Positions 34,500 to 45,927 of a DNA stretch of 64,000 nucleotides are shown piece by piece (position 1 is the first letter of the stretch; each line of letters begins with the position of its first letter). The notes under the pieces are model-generated. The model made no database searches. It worked only from the letters and a program-made list of their open reading frames with translations, and was not told the DNA's origin. Both the position numbers and the translations under genes were made by a program. Location of the stretch: NCBI GenBank assembly GCA_037954665.1, contig JBBMOL010000137.1:310001-374000 (forward strand), in the 5' to 3' direction. Source of the stretch: Laguncularia racemosa. Its lineage: Eukaryota > Streptophyta > Magnoliopsida > Myrtales > Combretaceae.

Positions 34500-35671
34500 A
34501 GGCATATCATCTTCTTCACTATCCCCCTCAGTCTTACACTCACCATCATCATACAAAATCATAACACGCCTATTTGGACATTGACTAGCAATATGGCCTC
34601 TACCTTGGCATTTAAAACATCTAATGTCACGATTTCTAGAAGTAGAAGAATCAGGGTTACCTTGATTACCAGGAGTAGAAACCGCTTGCCTCTGCTCTCC
34701 TTTTGGTTTAGTGGGTAAAGACTTTTCTTCCTTCTTCGATTAGTTAGTCTTCCAGGTGGATGAACCAGTATCCTGTTGAAACCGTGCATTACTACTACCT
34801 TTCCTCCTCTGCTGGTTCTCAACCTTTATAGCCATATGGACCATATCCTCCAATTCTACATAATGCTGCAATTCAACAACATTTTGAATTTCTCTATTCA
34901 ATCCCGTAAGAAACCTTACCATGGTAGCCTCTCTATCCTCCTCTACATTCGCCCTGATCATCGTAACTTCCATCTCCTTGAAATACTCATCCACACTTCA
35001 GCTTTCCTACTTAAGAGTTTGCAATTTGTTGTGCAATTCACGATAGTAATACGTAGGCACAAACCGCTTCTTCATCACCCTTTTTCCCGCGACTCAATAG
35101 GTGGTTCGCCATTCCTTCTTCTATTCAACATTAGTTGATCCCACCACACTATAGCATAATCCGAAAATTCAATGGCAGCAAGTTTCACTTTCTTTCTCCC
35201 ACTATAGTTATGACAATCAAACACCATTTCCACCTTTTTCCCCCACTCTAAGTACGCCTCGAGATCATTCTTCCCTTGGAAAGGAGGAATCTTCATCTTT
35301 ATGCTACTCAATTGATCATCCTCTCTATTCCTATCTCCTCTACCTTCCCAATCCCTAGTTCGTCTATTCCGACCAGTATAACCTCTATAACTCCCGACAG
35401 AAGGCTCATTAACGTCATCATCCGACATTTCATCTCCACCCCTTTGTACCCTCCTAGAATGACTCTCTCTCTTACGCCCTTGCAAGACGTTTGTGGATTG
35501 CTCTAGTCTTTGCTCTACCATCTCATGAATTTGTTCCATTCCCTCCTGAAACATTCTCTTCATCTTACCCCTCAATGCCTCAATCACTAACCTAGCATCA
35601 AACCTTCCCCTCTCACTTTCAGGAGAATGTTGCCTCAACATTGTTCCTGCAGAAAAGATTAGTACTAACAC
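34500..35671 (-). pseudogene. Gag of the chromovirus-like element
   Basis: The N-terminal part (35671-35075) is charged and holds a coiled-coil-like stretch, then the capsid core with IKMKIPPFQGKNDLEAYLEW and YAIVWWDQL. A frameshift at about 35085-35100 leads to a frame with KKRFVPTYYYRELHNKL, two stops (CAG to TAG, TGG to TGA) near 35005, and VDEYFKEME. A CCHC zinc knuckle, RCFKCQGRGHIASQCPNRR, lies at 34578-34619. An acidic linker leads to the protease. This is the only frameshift I see in the whole coding region. Confidence 0.85.
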
Positions 35672-36110
35672 AAATATATATATGATTAAACCTCACGATA
35701 CACTCCCTTACGTGTTTCTCTCCAATGATGATATCACACAGTCACTCGTGTATTCTCACAAACAATGATGATATCAACTCGCCAATTCCTCTTCTCAATT
35801 CTCTTGAAACTAACCCAAACTACACCAATTCCCTTCCGTAGAATTCAAAACAACTCTAGGGTTCATAAATTTCCTTTTTTTTTTTCTTCCGAATTTTTTT
35901 TTTGTCTTTGTTGTTGCTCTTGATCACGCTCCTTTTTTTTGTGTCGTGATTCTTCTTTTTTTTTTTTGTGAAAAAATTGAATAGTAGATACTACACTTTC
36001 AATAGACAATTAATACTATGAAATTGAATACTAACAATTGATATGAACGATTGTAGTTAGGGTTTTGATGTTACCTTCCTCAAACCAAACTGATGTTTTG
36101 ACAAACCTAA

Positions 36111-36122
36111 GCTCTGATACCA
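36111..36122 (-). promoter_or_regulatory. Primer-binding site of the chromovirus-like element
   Basis: GCTCTGATACCA on the plus strand, the complement of TGGTATCAGAGC, three bases from the 5' LTR. Matches initiator tRNA-Met. Confidence 0.93.
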
Positions 36123-36125
36123 AAC

Positions 36126-37003
36126 TGATGCGAGATCGGTTTGATCAGATTCCTAACTGATATGAACCATGCCAATGTGTGACGAAACCCAATACCAATA
36201 TATTCGAAATTCGTTACCTAAGATGCCAAACACCCTCAAGTGGAAACCGCGACCCGTTGTCTATATGTGAGACAAAAACCTTGGTATAATATGAAGACGC
36301 CACAATCGGGATGAAAGATCGATTGATAAGTCGAGATGAATGCTACGGAAATAAAATCCGATAAGTTCTAAGTTAGTTCTTTAAAGAACCAAGAGAGGAA
36401 TTCTCTCAAAAGTTTTTTTTCAAGATTTCAATGTTGTATATCCTCTATTCTAAACCCTAGGAGCTTTATATTAGGGTTTACAATTCGCAACAATAAAGGT
36501 CCAAAACGACGTCACTTCAATAAGTGCGTAAAATAACAAAGCAAGACATAAGGCCGGCGTTGGAGAGATACACGGTCGTGTACTTTGGCCGTGTATAATT
36601 CTGTGGAAATTCCTGGCAACATACATGACCGTGTACTTCTAGTTGTGTATCTTTCTATCGAAATTCTTGACACCATACATGGCCGTGCCGTTTAGCCGTG
36701 TATATGATCGTGTATGATTCTATGTAACCTTGAGATTCCTACAAGGTCGTGCCTTGAAAAGACATGCCCTCTTCACCCCGTATCCAGTATGACTTGTACA
36801 AGAGCAAGGGTCTTCCCATGGTTGTTCCAACCTTTCTAACTTCATGATTGCTCCAATCCTTTCCGGCTTCATGGACATCCTTTATCAACCCATTAAGTGC
36901 TTTCTTAAATCGTTTCGCTCGATTTCTTGTGATCGGTCCAGGTGGCACTTCAAGAGGATCCACATTCCTTCTTCCGACTTGGCTCTCATCATAGATCTCA
37001 TCA
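36126..37003 (-). repeat. 5' LTR of the chromovirus-like element
   Basis: 878 bp, TGATGCGAGATCGG to GATCTCATCA on the plus strand, pairing with 30175-31053. Followed by TTAGG. Confidence 0.93.
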
Positions 37004-37008
37004 TTAGG

Positions 37009-38036
37009 ACCTTCAGGGAAATCCTATTAGCATTGTGGTGTCCTCTCGTAAGGCCAACATAGCAATGCCCCAAAATTTTCCATCCGTCATTATGTGAAAC
37101 ACATTTATCAATAACTTGATTTGCATGAATTTTAAATAAATGGGGGTCCTCTCAAAAGTAATACTTCACATTAGAAAAGAATTTCTTCTTTTACTAATGC
37201 ATGAATCCTCTTAATAGAATGTTAGTAACCAGATAATTGGCTATGTCTACGAATCACGGAGTTTCGTGTACCTTTTTAAGAGTCATAACATATAGTTGTT
37301 CCTCTAGAAACTCATCATTAATATCAAGTTCCCCTTGCTTCCCCAAATTTAGGTTCTTCAACCTTAACAAGTGGTTTGCTACCTAGTTTGTATCACCTTT
37401 CTTGTCTCCGATCTCTAAGTCAAATTGTTACAATAGCAGTATCCACTTAATGAGTCTTAGCTTGGCATCAATTTTATAAAACAAATATCTCAAGGCAGAA
37501 TAGTCAGGATAAACAATGACCTTAGATAAAATCACGTAAGAACAAAATTTATCAAAAGTGAATACTATAGCTAATAGCTCTTTTTTGGTAGTGGTGTAGT
37601 TTTCCTTAGCATTCGTAAAGGTCTTGCTAGCATAGTAAATTGGCTAGAAATGCTTATCACTTCTCTAGCCAAGAACTGGTCCGACTGCGAAATCACTCAA
37701 ATCATACATTAGTTCAAAGGGTAAGTTTCAAACGAATGCAACCATGATGGGGGAATTAGTCAGTTTGTTCTTCAAGATATTAAATACATATAAATAATCC
37801 TATGGAAAGGTAAAGGGCACATCTTTCTTCAAGCGATTATCAAATGTGTTACTAAATACTAAAAAATTGTCCATGAACACTTCCATTATATCCTTGATCA
37901 AGTCATCATAGATAGTGATCATGCATCGTTGAAAGGTAGCTGGTGCATTGTAAAAGCCAAAGGGCATTCATTTATAGGTGAACGTACCATATAGGCAAGT
38001 AAACGCCATCTTTTCTTAATCTTCCAATGCTATCAG
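37009..38036 (-). pseudogene. Athila-type pol relic: integrase N-terminus, RNase H, RT
   Basis: Continues the relic at 29100-30174. Minus-strand reading from right to left: RT motif with APATFQRCM at about 37920-37960 and EVFMDNFLV at about 37870-37900 (FMDD expected), then RNase H with YASKTFTNAKENYTTTKKEL and LLAIVFTFDKF at about 37490-37640 and DAKLRLIKWILLLQ at about 37430, then the integrase start. Several stops. It passes directly into an LTR at 38037, so protease and gag are gone. The same junction occurs at 10990. Confidence 0.82.
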
Positions 38037-38577
38037 AATTCGGAAGTGGACCAATTAGTTTATAATATAGCAAATTGAACATGAATGTCGTCTCACTAGG
38101 ACTACAAGTACTAATATTGACTCTTACTCTATTATCTAACTAGCAAATTTTTAATAAATTAAACAGAGGTAAAAATTATAACTAGCTAACCAATTAACTA
38201 TGAGACTCTACATTATTGGAAAAGCAAAGTAATAAGAAATTAACTTTAAGATTCAAGAATATGTATCAAGACATTGATTACCCTAGAATTAATCATCTAA
38301 CTTGATAAAAAACATTTAATTCGATCTTTAATTTCTTGATCAGTAGAATTCATTAAATAAATTAGCAACTTTCTCATGTTTAATAATTCATAATCCTAAG
38401 GTAATTAGCCAAAATCTCTTCTTAATTAATTTTCTTAAGCTTAGATTTAAGATCTATGAATTTTTTTACTAGATCAATCTTAATTTGAAAGAATTATGCC
38501 TTCCTATCTCTAAGATAACATGAAATTCATTTCAGTTATGTTTAGATCAATCAAATACATGATCTTTCAATCTCTAT
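38037..38577 (-). repeat. Athila-type LTR, left part (continues 53214-54057)
   Basis: Matches 10996-11540 of copy A. It is split by TG-2 at TCTAT (38573-38577), which is repeated at 53209-53213. The second part (53214-54057) matches 11540-12382 and ends AACACTTATCA, followed by TGCATCCC as in copy A. Confidence 0.85.
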
Positions 38578-39792
38578 TGATAGGAATCAAAATCCATCAA
38601 AACCTATCATTAGGGCAAGAGCCAAAAGATTTCAAATCTTGGTAATGAGGACCCATTTTGAGCACATTAACCCTAGAATTATTTGTTTACTAACCTATTT
38701 TCTCTTATTCATATATTGTGTATTCCAACAAGTACACTTATCATGCTTTATAGGGCAATGGACAAACTCACTAAGACTCAGCTTATAAGTTATCCACGGA
38801 CCAACCTAAACTAGTGATGAGCTAGGCCGACGAATCCTATGGAAAAGCTAGCATAGTGAAGACTATTTTTATTTATAACTATTTCTTTAGACTATTTATG
38901 TTGTAATCTTTCTTTTGGGACACTTTTTATTTGGTTGTAATTGAGTTTTAGGACCGACCACCCTAAAAGTAGCAAGTTATAATTTTGTAAACTTTCTAAC
39001 CTTAAAGGGAGCAAGTATAAATATTTGCTTAAGTAGCATTTTGAGGTGGCCAATTTTTTAGATTAAACACATTCATTTTATGTGAGAGAGCTTAGGATTA
39101 CCCTAGTTCAATTTCTTCTTATCAATTTCAATCCTAAGAGTTGAGATTGTGGCGAGTGCAACAATTGAAATTATGAGCCATATCAATTTCTAGTTGTTGT
39201 GTATTATTTTCTTCTTTAGTGTGTAATATCTAAGGTTGGATTGAGTCATTTCTTGGTCAGATTTGAGTTGCTTGATTCAAAATAGTGTACTTGTTTTGAG
39301 TACTTATCTTACTTGTTATTCACCATCCACAATTGCTATCATTTTGAACCGTGAATTGCATTTCTATAAAGGGGGAACTTGGAAGTGATTTTGTTGAATA
39401 TTATTGAATTCACATGGTAATTCAAGTGTAATTAGTGTGTTTTGAAGGTTTTGAATCATTGTGGTTGATTAATTCATTAGCTATTGAATTTGGATCTCCT
39501 TGTACTCCATTAGGAATCGCACAATTCCTAGCCTATTGAACTGGATCTAATTGAGTGCGTTTAGGGTCAATTTTTGTTCCATTTGATTGTGCTTAATCCT
39601 CTTTTAGGCACATCATCTTTTTGGTATCAGAGCTATATCATACTTGGATATAAGATTGAATACATCCCTGTTAATGGAATCGGTTCATAATTAGAAGAAG
39701 TTTGTGCCATTTGATAACTAGTTTGACTGACATTGTTTGGTTGTCATTCAATTTGGTTTTGTATGTGTTTAATCTTGGTTTTACGCACATCA
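38578..39792 (+). repeat. 5' LTR of TG-2, with an embedded old LTR end
   Basis: TGATAGGAATC to GCACATCA. It has two LTR-end/primer-site units about 180 bp apart: an inner GCACATCA (ending 39615) followed by TGGTATCAGAGC at 39622-39633, and the outer end at 39792 followed by TGGTATCAGAGC at 39800-39811. The 3' LTR contains the same inner unit, so it is part of the LTR. TATA box at 39016-39023. Confidence 0.88.
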
Positions 39793-39799
39793 TCTTTTT

Positions 39800-39811
39800 T
39801 GGTATCAGAGC
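39800..39811 (+). promoter_or_regulatory. Primer-binding site of TG-2 (outer)
   Basis: TGGTATCAGAGC, seven bases after the outer LTR end. Because the inner site at 39622 is copied into both LTRs, this outer one must have been used in the last transposition. Confidence 0.88.
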
Positions 39812-40900
39812 TTGTGGTTGTGAGAAGGGGTTATTTGATTTTGAATTTTAGAAATCTAGGGTTCTTGATCTTACAACTTCATTTTGAAATTGAGAGTAAA
39901 AATTGAATTATTGGTGTTATTACTTGAAGTGGCGTGATTATCTTGCTTGGGGAGTTGAATTAGCTACTTGTTGGAGTGAGTTTTGAATACTTGTTGAAGC
40001 TTCTATGTTGTTGATTTCACCATGAAGGGAAGAGGAGAGTTAGTGATGTGCTCAAAACCACTTTGAAGCACAATTAAATGACTCAAGAAAAACAATTCTC
40101 AAGTCTCATACAAACCGGTCCAAGTGACTAGGAAATTGCGTGGCCCTAATGGAACTTTGATGAAATCCAATGGTTTAAAGATTCAATTAACTTCCACTAA
40201 TGATCAATTTCACTAATCAACAATAAGAACAAGAGGATTACATGTGAAATGGATGAAGAAGATAAGCACAAAAACCATGAACTCAAACCCTTCCAACCAT
40301 GCCAATTTACGCCAATCACTAAAGAGCAATTCAATCTCAATGAACAATCAACCTTACAAGATTATTATTCACGAATTACAATCACCAATATGTCCAAGAA
40401 AGATTTAAATCTACCCTAGATATGACTCACTAGAGAAGAAATGAACATACAACAAAGACGAATCGATATGACTCACAAATCTCCTTTGTCGCACTCGCTA
40501 CAATTCCAATTTCTAGGTTGAAATTGATAAGAGATTTGAACTAAGAATGAACCCTAATTCCACACATGAAAGTGTATCTCAATTCTGCAAATTGTTTTAG
40601 CCCCCCTTCAAACCCTCTCTTAAGCAAGTATTTATACTTGCTACTCCTAGGGTTAGAAAGTGGTTAAAATTACAAGTTTGCCACGTTTAAGGTGGCTAGT
40701 CCTAAATGAAAATTATAAGAAAATAAAAGTGTCCCAAAACCAAATACAACAAAAAAAAAATAGTTCATAAAACAATTAGAAAGTACAAAAGATCATATGT
40801 TTTCATGAGCCAACGCCTCATAATGGAAAACAATCACAGCGGGTCTTTAATTGTCACCCTGAAAATGTTCTGTGTCCATTAACGGTTGTAGGACATATTG

Positions 40901-41845
40901 TGATAAGAATCAAAATCTGATAAGAGCTATCATTAGGGCAAAAACTAAAGGAATTCGAATTTTGGCGATGAGGGCCCATTTTGAGCAGATCGACCCCAGA
41001 ATTATTTATATATTAACCTCTTTTCCATTATTCTTGTATTATGTTTTCCAACTAGCACACTTATCATATTTTATAGGGCAATGGACAAACTCTCTCAGAC
41101 GCAGCTTGTGGGTTATCCATGGACCGACCTCAACCGGTGATGAGTTGGGCCGATGGATCCTATAGAAGACCGACATCTTGAAGACCATTTCTTTTATATA
41201 TTTATTCTTTTATGAACTATTTTGGTTGTATTTTTGTTTTGGGACACTTTTATTTCCTTGTAATTTTCATTTAGGGCTAATTTTGCAAAACAAACACTTC
41301 ACTTTAATGTGAGAGGGCTTAGGGTTTCCTAATTCCAAAATTCTCTTATTAATTTCAACTCAAGAATTAGACTTGTGGCGAGTGCGACGAAGGCGAATTG
41401 CGAGTCATATCAATTCAATTTTGTTGTATGTTCATTTCTTCTCTAGTGAGTCATATCTAGGGTAGATTTGGATCTTTCTTGGATCTGTTTGTGGTTTTAT
41501 TTTCGTGAACAACAATCTTGTAAGATTGATTGTTTCATTGAACACTTGGATTACATACTTCATTGTTATTGTTGCCGTAAACTAGTGATTAAAAGGGAAA
41601 GTGGATTTCATTGGTTTATTGCTTTCTTTGATCTGATTTCCACGTGATATTTCAATTCTTATTGTGGTTATTTGGTTAATATTATCATTAGATATTACAA
41701 TTGAATCATTTGAACAACAATTTCCATCAAAATCTACAAGGTGTTCACATGAAATTTCCTTTTTGTGGATTCGATTTTGCCTTGACTTGAGATTGTTTTT
41801 CTTAAGTCTTTTGATTGTGCTTCTAAGTGGATTTAGGCACATCAT
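40901..41845 (+). repeat. 5' LTR of TG-4
   Basis: TGATAAGAATC to GCACATCA. Roughly 10 differences from the 3' LTR in the first about 165 bases, by eye. The same TATA-region deletion is present in both LTRs. Confidence 0.92.
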
Positions 41846-41851
41846 CTTTTT

Positions 41852-41863
41852 GGTATCAGAGCA
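41852..41863 (+). promoter_or_regulatory. Primer-binding site of TG-4
   Basis: TGGTATCAGAGC, six bases after the LTR end. Matches initiator tRNA-Met. Confidence 0.92.
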
Positions 41864-42970
41864 CATGTTGAGAGAAGGGATTGGTTTCATTTGATTTCGT
41901 GGAGTTAACCATCCATTAGGATTGATTTAGTGGAAACCGCAATTGTATTGATTGTTGTAGTTTTGAGTTTGTGAAATCACCTTGTTTTGGAGATTATTTT
42001 GCAGTTTGTTGGAGTTGGTTTGGGAAGGTTGTTGCATCATTTTGTGGTTACTAATTCACGTGGAAGAACAGAAGTACAAAGTGTTGTTTACTTTAGCAAT
42101 TTTTGGAACTTGCAAAACTTACCAAAATCCTTGATGTGGCTTGTTGTGGCGTGGAGGAGGAAGTGTAGTTTGTTGTTTTTTATTTCCATTGTGTAAATCT
42201 GAATTGGTGGAGTACAATTTGCAGATTGCATTGGGTTTTGATTGGTAAGGAATTATTTGAATTCAAAACATATGCAATTAAGTTGTGGGAGTTAATTATT
42301 GCTATTTGAATTTGAATTCATTGTTACCAATTGAGGAAGGCTTGCAATAAGTGAAGTTGTTTGAATTTCAAATTGAAAGTTGCTGCCTATTGTAGAATTC
42401 GGAATTCATTTGCGGAAAGTCACTTATTAGTCTTTTGTTATCATTATTTACCGTAGAAGTAGAGTGTATTTGTTGTTGTAGCCATTTGTTATCATTGCCG
42501 TGGAAGTGGAGTGCAATTTGTTGTTGTTGTCGTGGGTGTTGTGGTGAAGTGAGTGCACCATGATTGAGGTGTGTGTAGTGGTGTAATTTGTGGAGTTATG
42601 TGGAGTAAGGTGCTGCACATTAAGATAAAGTGTGAGTGTGAACTGTAGCTAATTAAGGGAGTTAAGTAGTGAAGTTTGAAATTCAAATATAAGCATTTAA
42701 GTGTGAAAGTTATTGAGTATTATTACTTAAACACTTGCTTAGTTGGATTCAATATCTTAACTACTTGGAAGTATTTATTTGTGCTTCAATTATTTTACTA
42801 TACTTGAAGTGATAAGAAATATTTGTTGCATTGGTGACTTGTTGCACTGTAGGTGTACAAGTGTGTGTGTTGTTATCCAAAATTGTTATTGTAACGTGAT
42901 GAAGTGAAGGGAGTGTGATACAAATTATTTGAGATTACATTTGTACTTTAGATAAATCACATCCACAAAC
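41864..42970 (+). other. Non-coding leader of TG-4
   Basis: About 1.1 kb with TTTGAATTTGAAATTC-type and GTG-rich stretches, homologous to the TG-3 leader (47270-48389, minus strand). No supported gene. Confidence 0.65.
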
Positions 42971-44032
42971 ATGTCATATGATAGTGTGAATAGGGACATT
43001 GGCAATGAGGCCAATAGCCAAGTGGGTGGCAGACTAGGTCATCGAAATACAAGTGGAAGAACTCTAGATGAGCAACTTCAAGACCTTACCATAATTATTG
43101 CTACATTGGCAACAAGAATTGATAGGATGACATTACCACCACCACCTGTGGTAAACCTTCAGGCACCACCTAGAGTAGAAGGAGATTATCATGCTCTTAG
43201 GGAAGGCAGAGATGATAATTTTGGGGTTAATCCATACTTAGATAGGGAATTTAGACCACCTCGAGGACTAGAGTATGTGAAGCTATAGATGCCTTCATTT
43301 GATGGTAAGGGTTCCGCCGATGACTACCTAGACTGGGAAGACCAAGTTGAGATTCTTTTCAAGTGTTATGAGATTGATGAAGACTTCAGGGTATGCCTTA
43401 TAGCTGTAGAGTTCACAGGGTATGCCGCTTTGTGGTGGAGAAATATGGTGATCAGTAGGCGAATGGATGGAGAGATTGAAATACACACTTAGAGAGACAT
43501 GAAACGAGTTTTGAGGAATAGGTTTATACCGAAACACTACAGGCATGAGTTATTTATGCGTCTCCAGACACTGAGATAGGGGGGTAAAACAGTGGATGAC
43601 TATGTACAGGAGTTTGAGACACTAGTGATCAGATGTGGATCAGTTGAACCTCCTGAACAAACCCTAGCACGTTTTGTATCTAGGTTGAGGTATGAGATAG
43701 CTTGTATAGTTGACCTTCAAAGATATAGTACACTTGATGAGATTATACAGTTAGCCTTGAAAGTGGAAAGACAGAGACAATCCTATTCATTCCAGGTTAC
43801 TAGGAGCAGACTACCAGGGAACAAAACTATTCAGGGTCAATTATGTTCTCCTTCAGAGACACTAGAGATTCATGAGCAGTTAAGTACACCATTGGAGTAT
43901 TCAGAGGATCAGAGTCAGATGAGTCTATCATTAGAGGGCCAGAATATACAGAGACAATTGTGTTCACCATCAGAGGTCTCAGAGGGCAATGAGCAATTGG
44001 GCCAACCACTAGAAGACCATCAAGATCAATGA
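42971..44032 (+). pseudogene. Gag of TG-4 with in-frame stops
   Basis: One frame throughout. N-terminal part with NEANSQVGGRLG and DEQLQDLTII, a proline stretch before VVNLQAPPRVEG, then the capsid core: MPSFDGKGSADDYLDW, YAALWWRNM, KRVLRNRFIPKHYRHEL, MDDYVQEFE and LALKVERQRQ. TAG stops lie at 43286-43288, 43490-43492 and 43577-43579. At two of the sites TG-3 reads glutamine or tryptophan, so the changes look like C to T or G to A transitions. After the core the frame jumps straight into PLE repeats (43830-44032), so the zinc knuckle is lost. Confidence 0.88.
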
Positions 44033-44452
44033 CATACATATGAGATAGAAAAGGAGGATACAATATCAGTGAAATTGGTTGAGATAGGGGACACCTCAGT
44101 AGAAAATGGGTCATTATTTGTGTTGTAGATGAGATACATCCTAGAAATGGAGGAGAGAAGACAATCACCACCTGTAATATTTCAGATATTGGGATTCTGC
44201 AGAGATACTTCTTCAGATGGATTACTAGGAGAAAACAAAGTCTCCATTGCATTTGATCTACCAGATTTGAGGACAAATCTTTTTGAGGCCCGAGGAGATG
44301 ATAGGAATCAAAATCGGACAAGACCTATCATTGGGGCAAAAACTAAAGGAATTCGAATTTTGGCGATGAGGGCCCATTTTGAGCAGATCGACCCCAGAAT
44401 TATTTATATATTAACCTCTTTTCTATTATTCTTGTATTGTGTTTTCCAATAG
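44033..44452 (+). other. Conserved C-terminal tail of TG-4, running into its 3' LTR
   Basis: After a stop at 44030-44032 and a change of frame, the frame 44129-44452 reads MRYILEMEERRQSPPVIFQI, LGFCRDTSSDGLLG, FDLPDLRTNLFEARGDD and crosses the LTR start at 44299 without a stop to about 44452 (RPIIGAKTKGIRIL). Similar tails precede the 3' LTRs of TG-1 (about 4150-4317) and TG-2 (about 51820-51992). The second half resembles the integrase C-terminus of the chromovirus-like element. Confidence 0.7.
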
Positions 44453-45243
44453 GCACACTTATCATATTTTATAGGGCAATGGACAAACTCCCTCAAACTC
44501 AGCTTGTGGGTTATCCATAGACTGACCTAAACCGGCAATGAGCAGGATCGATGGATCCTATAGAAGACTGACATCTTAAAGACCATTTCCTTTATATATT
44601 TATTCTTTTATGAACTATTTTGGTTGTATTTTGGTTTTGGGACACTTTTATTTCCTTGTAATTTTCATTTAGGGCTAATTTTGCAAAACAAACACTTCAC
44701 TTTAACGTGAGAGGGCTTAGGGTTTCCTAATTCCAAAATTCTCTTATCAATTTCAACCCAAGAATTGGAATTGTGGTGAGTGCGACGAAAGCGAATTGTG
44801 AGTCATATCAATTCAATTTTGTTATATGTTTATTTCTTCTCTAGTGAGTCATATCTAGGTTAGATTTGGATCGTTCTTGGATCTATTTGTGGTTCTTTTT
44901 TCGTCAACAACAATCTTGTAAGATTGATTGTTTCATTGAACACTTGGATTACATACTTCATTGTTATTGTTGGCATAAACTAGTGATTGAAAGGGAAAGT
45001 GGATTTCATTGGTTTATTGCTTTCTTTGATCTGATCTCCATGTGATATTTCAATTCTTATTGTGGTTATTTAGTTAATATTATCATTAGAGATTACAATT
45101 GAATCATTTGAAATAAAAATTTCCATCAAAATCTACAAGGTGTTCACGTAAAATTGCCTTTTTGTGGATTCGATTTTGCCTTGACTTGAGATTGTTTTTC
45201 TTAAGTCTTTTGATTGTGCTTCTAAGTGGATTTAGGCACATCA
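44299..45243 (+). repeat. 3' LTR of TG-4
   Basis: TGATAGGAATC to GCACATCA, preceded by the purine tract CGAGGAGA and followed by TATTG. Confidence 0.92.
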
Positions 45244-45397
45244 TATTGGCATCCCATGGAGAATTATCATTGTACCTATAAGATTATTCTCAAACTTTTA
45301 TTAGAATAAAAGACGTAAAGTAAAAAATATGAGCGATTTGCATAATCATCCAAATCGGGTTCTAAAAGTGTCGAAGGTGCCGAAAATTTTCCCATCA

Positions 45398-45408
45398 TCT
45401 CCTTGGGC
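45398..45408 (-). promoter_or_regulatory. Purine tract of TG-3
   Basis: TCTCCTTGGGC on the plus strand, next to the 3' LTR. On the minus strand it overlaps the coding tail DLRANLSEAQGDD. Confidence 0.65.
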
Positions 45409-45522
45409 TTCTGAAAGATTTGCCCTCAAATCTAGAGGGTTTTTTCGTAGACTGAAACTCGATTTTTAGAATGGCTTGTTGGCTGAAAATCTGGAAGAAC
45501 TATATATGCTTCTGACTAATCT

Positions 45523-45927
45523 CTAAAAAGAACAAACCATGGACGGAGATAAAGGAGTCAATAAAATCTGAATAACATCCTTCTGAAACATGTAAGTGTT
45601 TCTGAACCCATCATATAACACCTTTCTATCAAATAGCCATGGTCGACCCAGTAGTAAATGAAAGGCATACATAGGAAGCACATCATAGATAATTTCATCA
45701 CTATACTGATCTCCTATACTGATTGGTACCATTGCTCACTGTGTAACATGCAAACTACCTCGGTTGTCTAACCAATGCACTTTATACGGGTTAGGATGAG
45801 AGCTAGTGGTTAATTGTAAGTTCTTTACCAATGCAGTAGATATGACATTAGTATAACTACCACTATCAATGAAAAGCATACATAGGTTACCCCGAATCTG
45901 ACAAGGTGTGTGAAATAGATTCTCCCT
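45523..45927 (-). pseudogene. Aspartic protease of TG-3
   Basis: Minus-strand frame with RENLFHTPCQIRGNLC, then FIDSGSYTNVIS, an intact Asp-Ser-Gly active site, HPNPYK, and after a stop near 45733, DEIIYDVLPM and LLLGRPWLFD, the conserved end of the domain. In frame with the zinc-knuckle segment to its right. A stop separates it from that segment at about 45928. Best-preserved protease active site of the TG set. Confidence 0.85.

Larger units (their letters stand above)
30175..37003 (-). mobile_element. Chromovirus-like Ty3/gypsy retrotransposon, full structure, coding dead
   Basis: A 6.8-kb element with about 879-bp LTRs, TTAGG target duplication, tRNA-Met primer site (36111-36122) and a purine tract. 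On the minus strand it encodes, in order, gag with zinc knuckle, protease, RT, RNase H and integrase, then an integrase tail that continues into the 3' LTR. That overlap and the motifs GLMGHFGVAKTL and DLRTNPFQEEGND point to the CRM/Reina side of the chromoviruses; CRM is favoured but not proven. From about 34994 to 30876 the frame is continuous apart from stop codons. It inserted into the Athila-type integrase. Confidence 0.93.
40901..45243 (+). mobile_element. TG-4: innermost element, gag only
   Basis: LTRs at 40901-41845 and 44299-45243, both 945 bp, with TATTG target duplications at 40896-40900 and 45244-45248. Primer-binding site TGGTATCAGAGC at 41852-41863. The interior has a leader, a gag frame, short PLE repeats and the conserved tail. 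Zinc knuckle and protease are deleted. Both LTRs lack the segment of about 100 bp that carries the TATA box in TG-1, TG-2 and TG-3. Confidence 0.93.
40044..45397 (-). repeat. 3' LTR of TG-3, interrupted by TG-4
   Basis: Plus-strand start TGATGTGCTCAAAACC, end TTTTCCCATCA. Own length is about 1006 bp once TG-4 and one target duplication (40901-45248) are removed. The uninterrupted site is seen in the 5' LTR at about 49258 (CATATTGGCATCCC). Confidence 0.9.
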
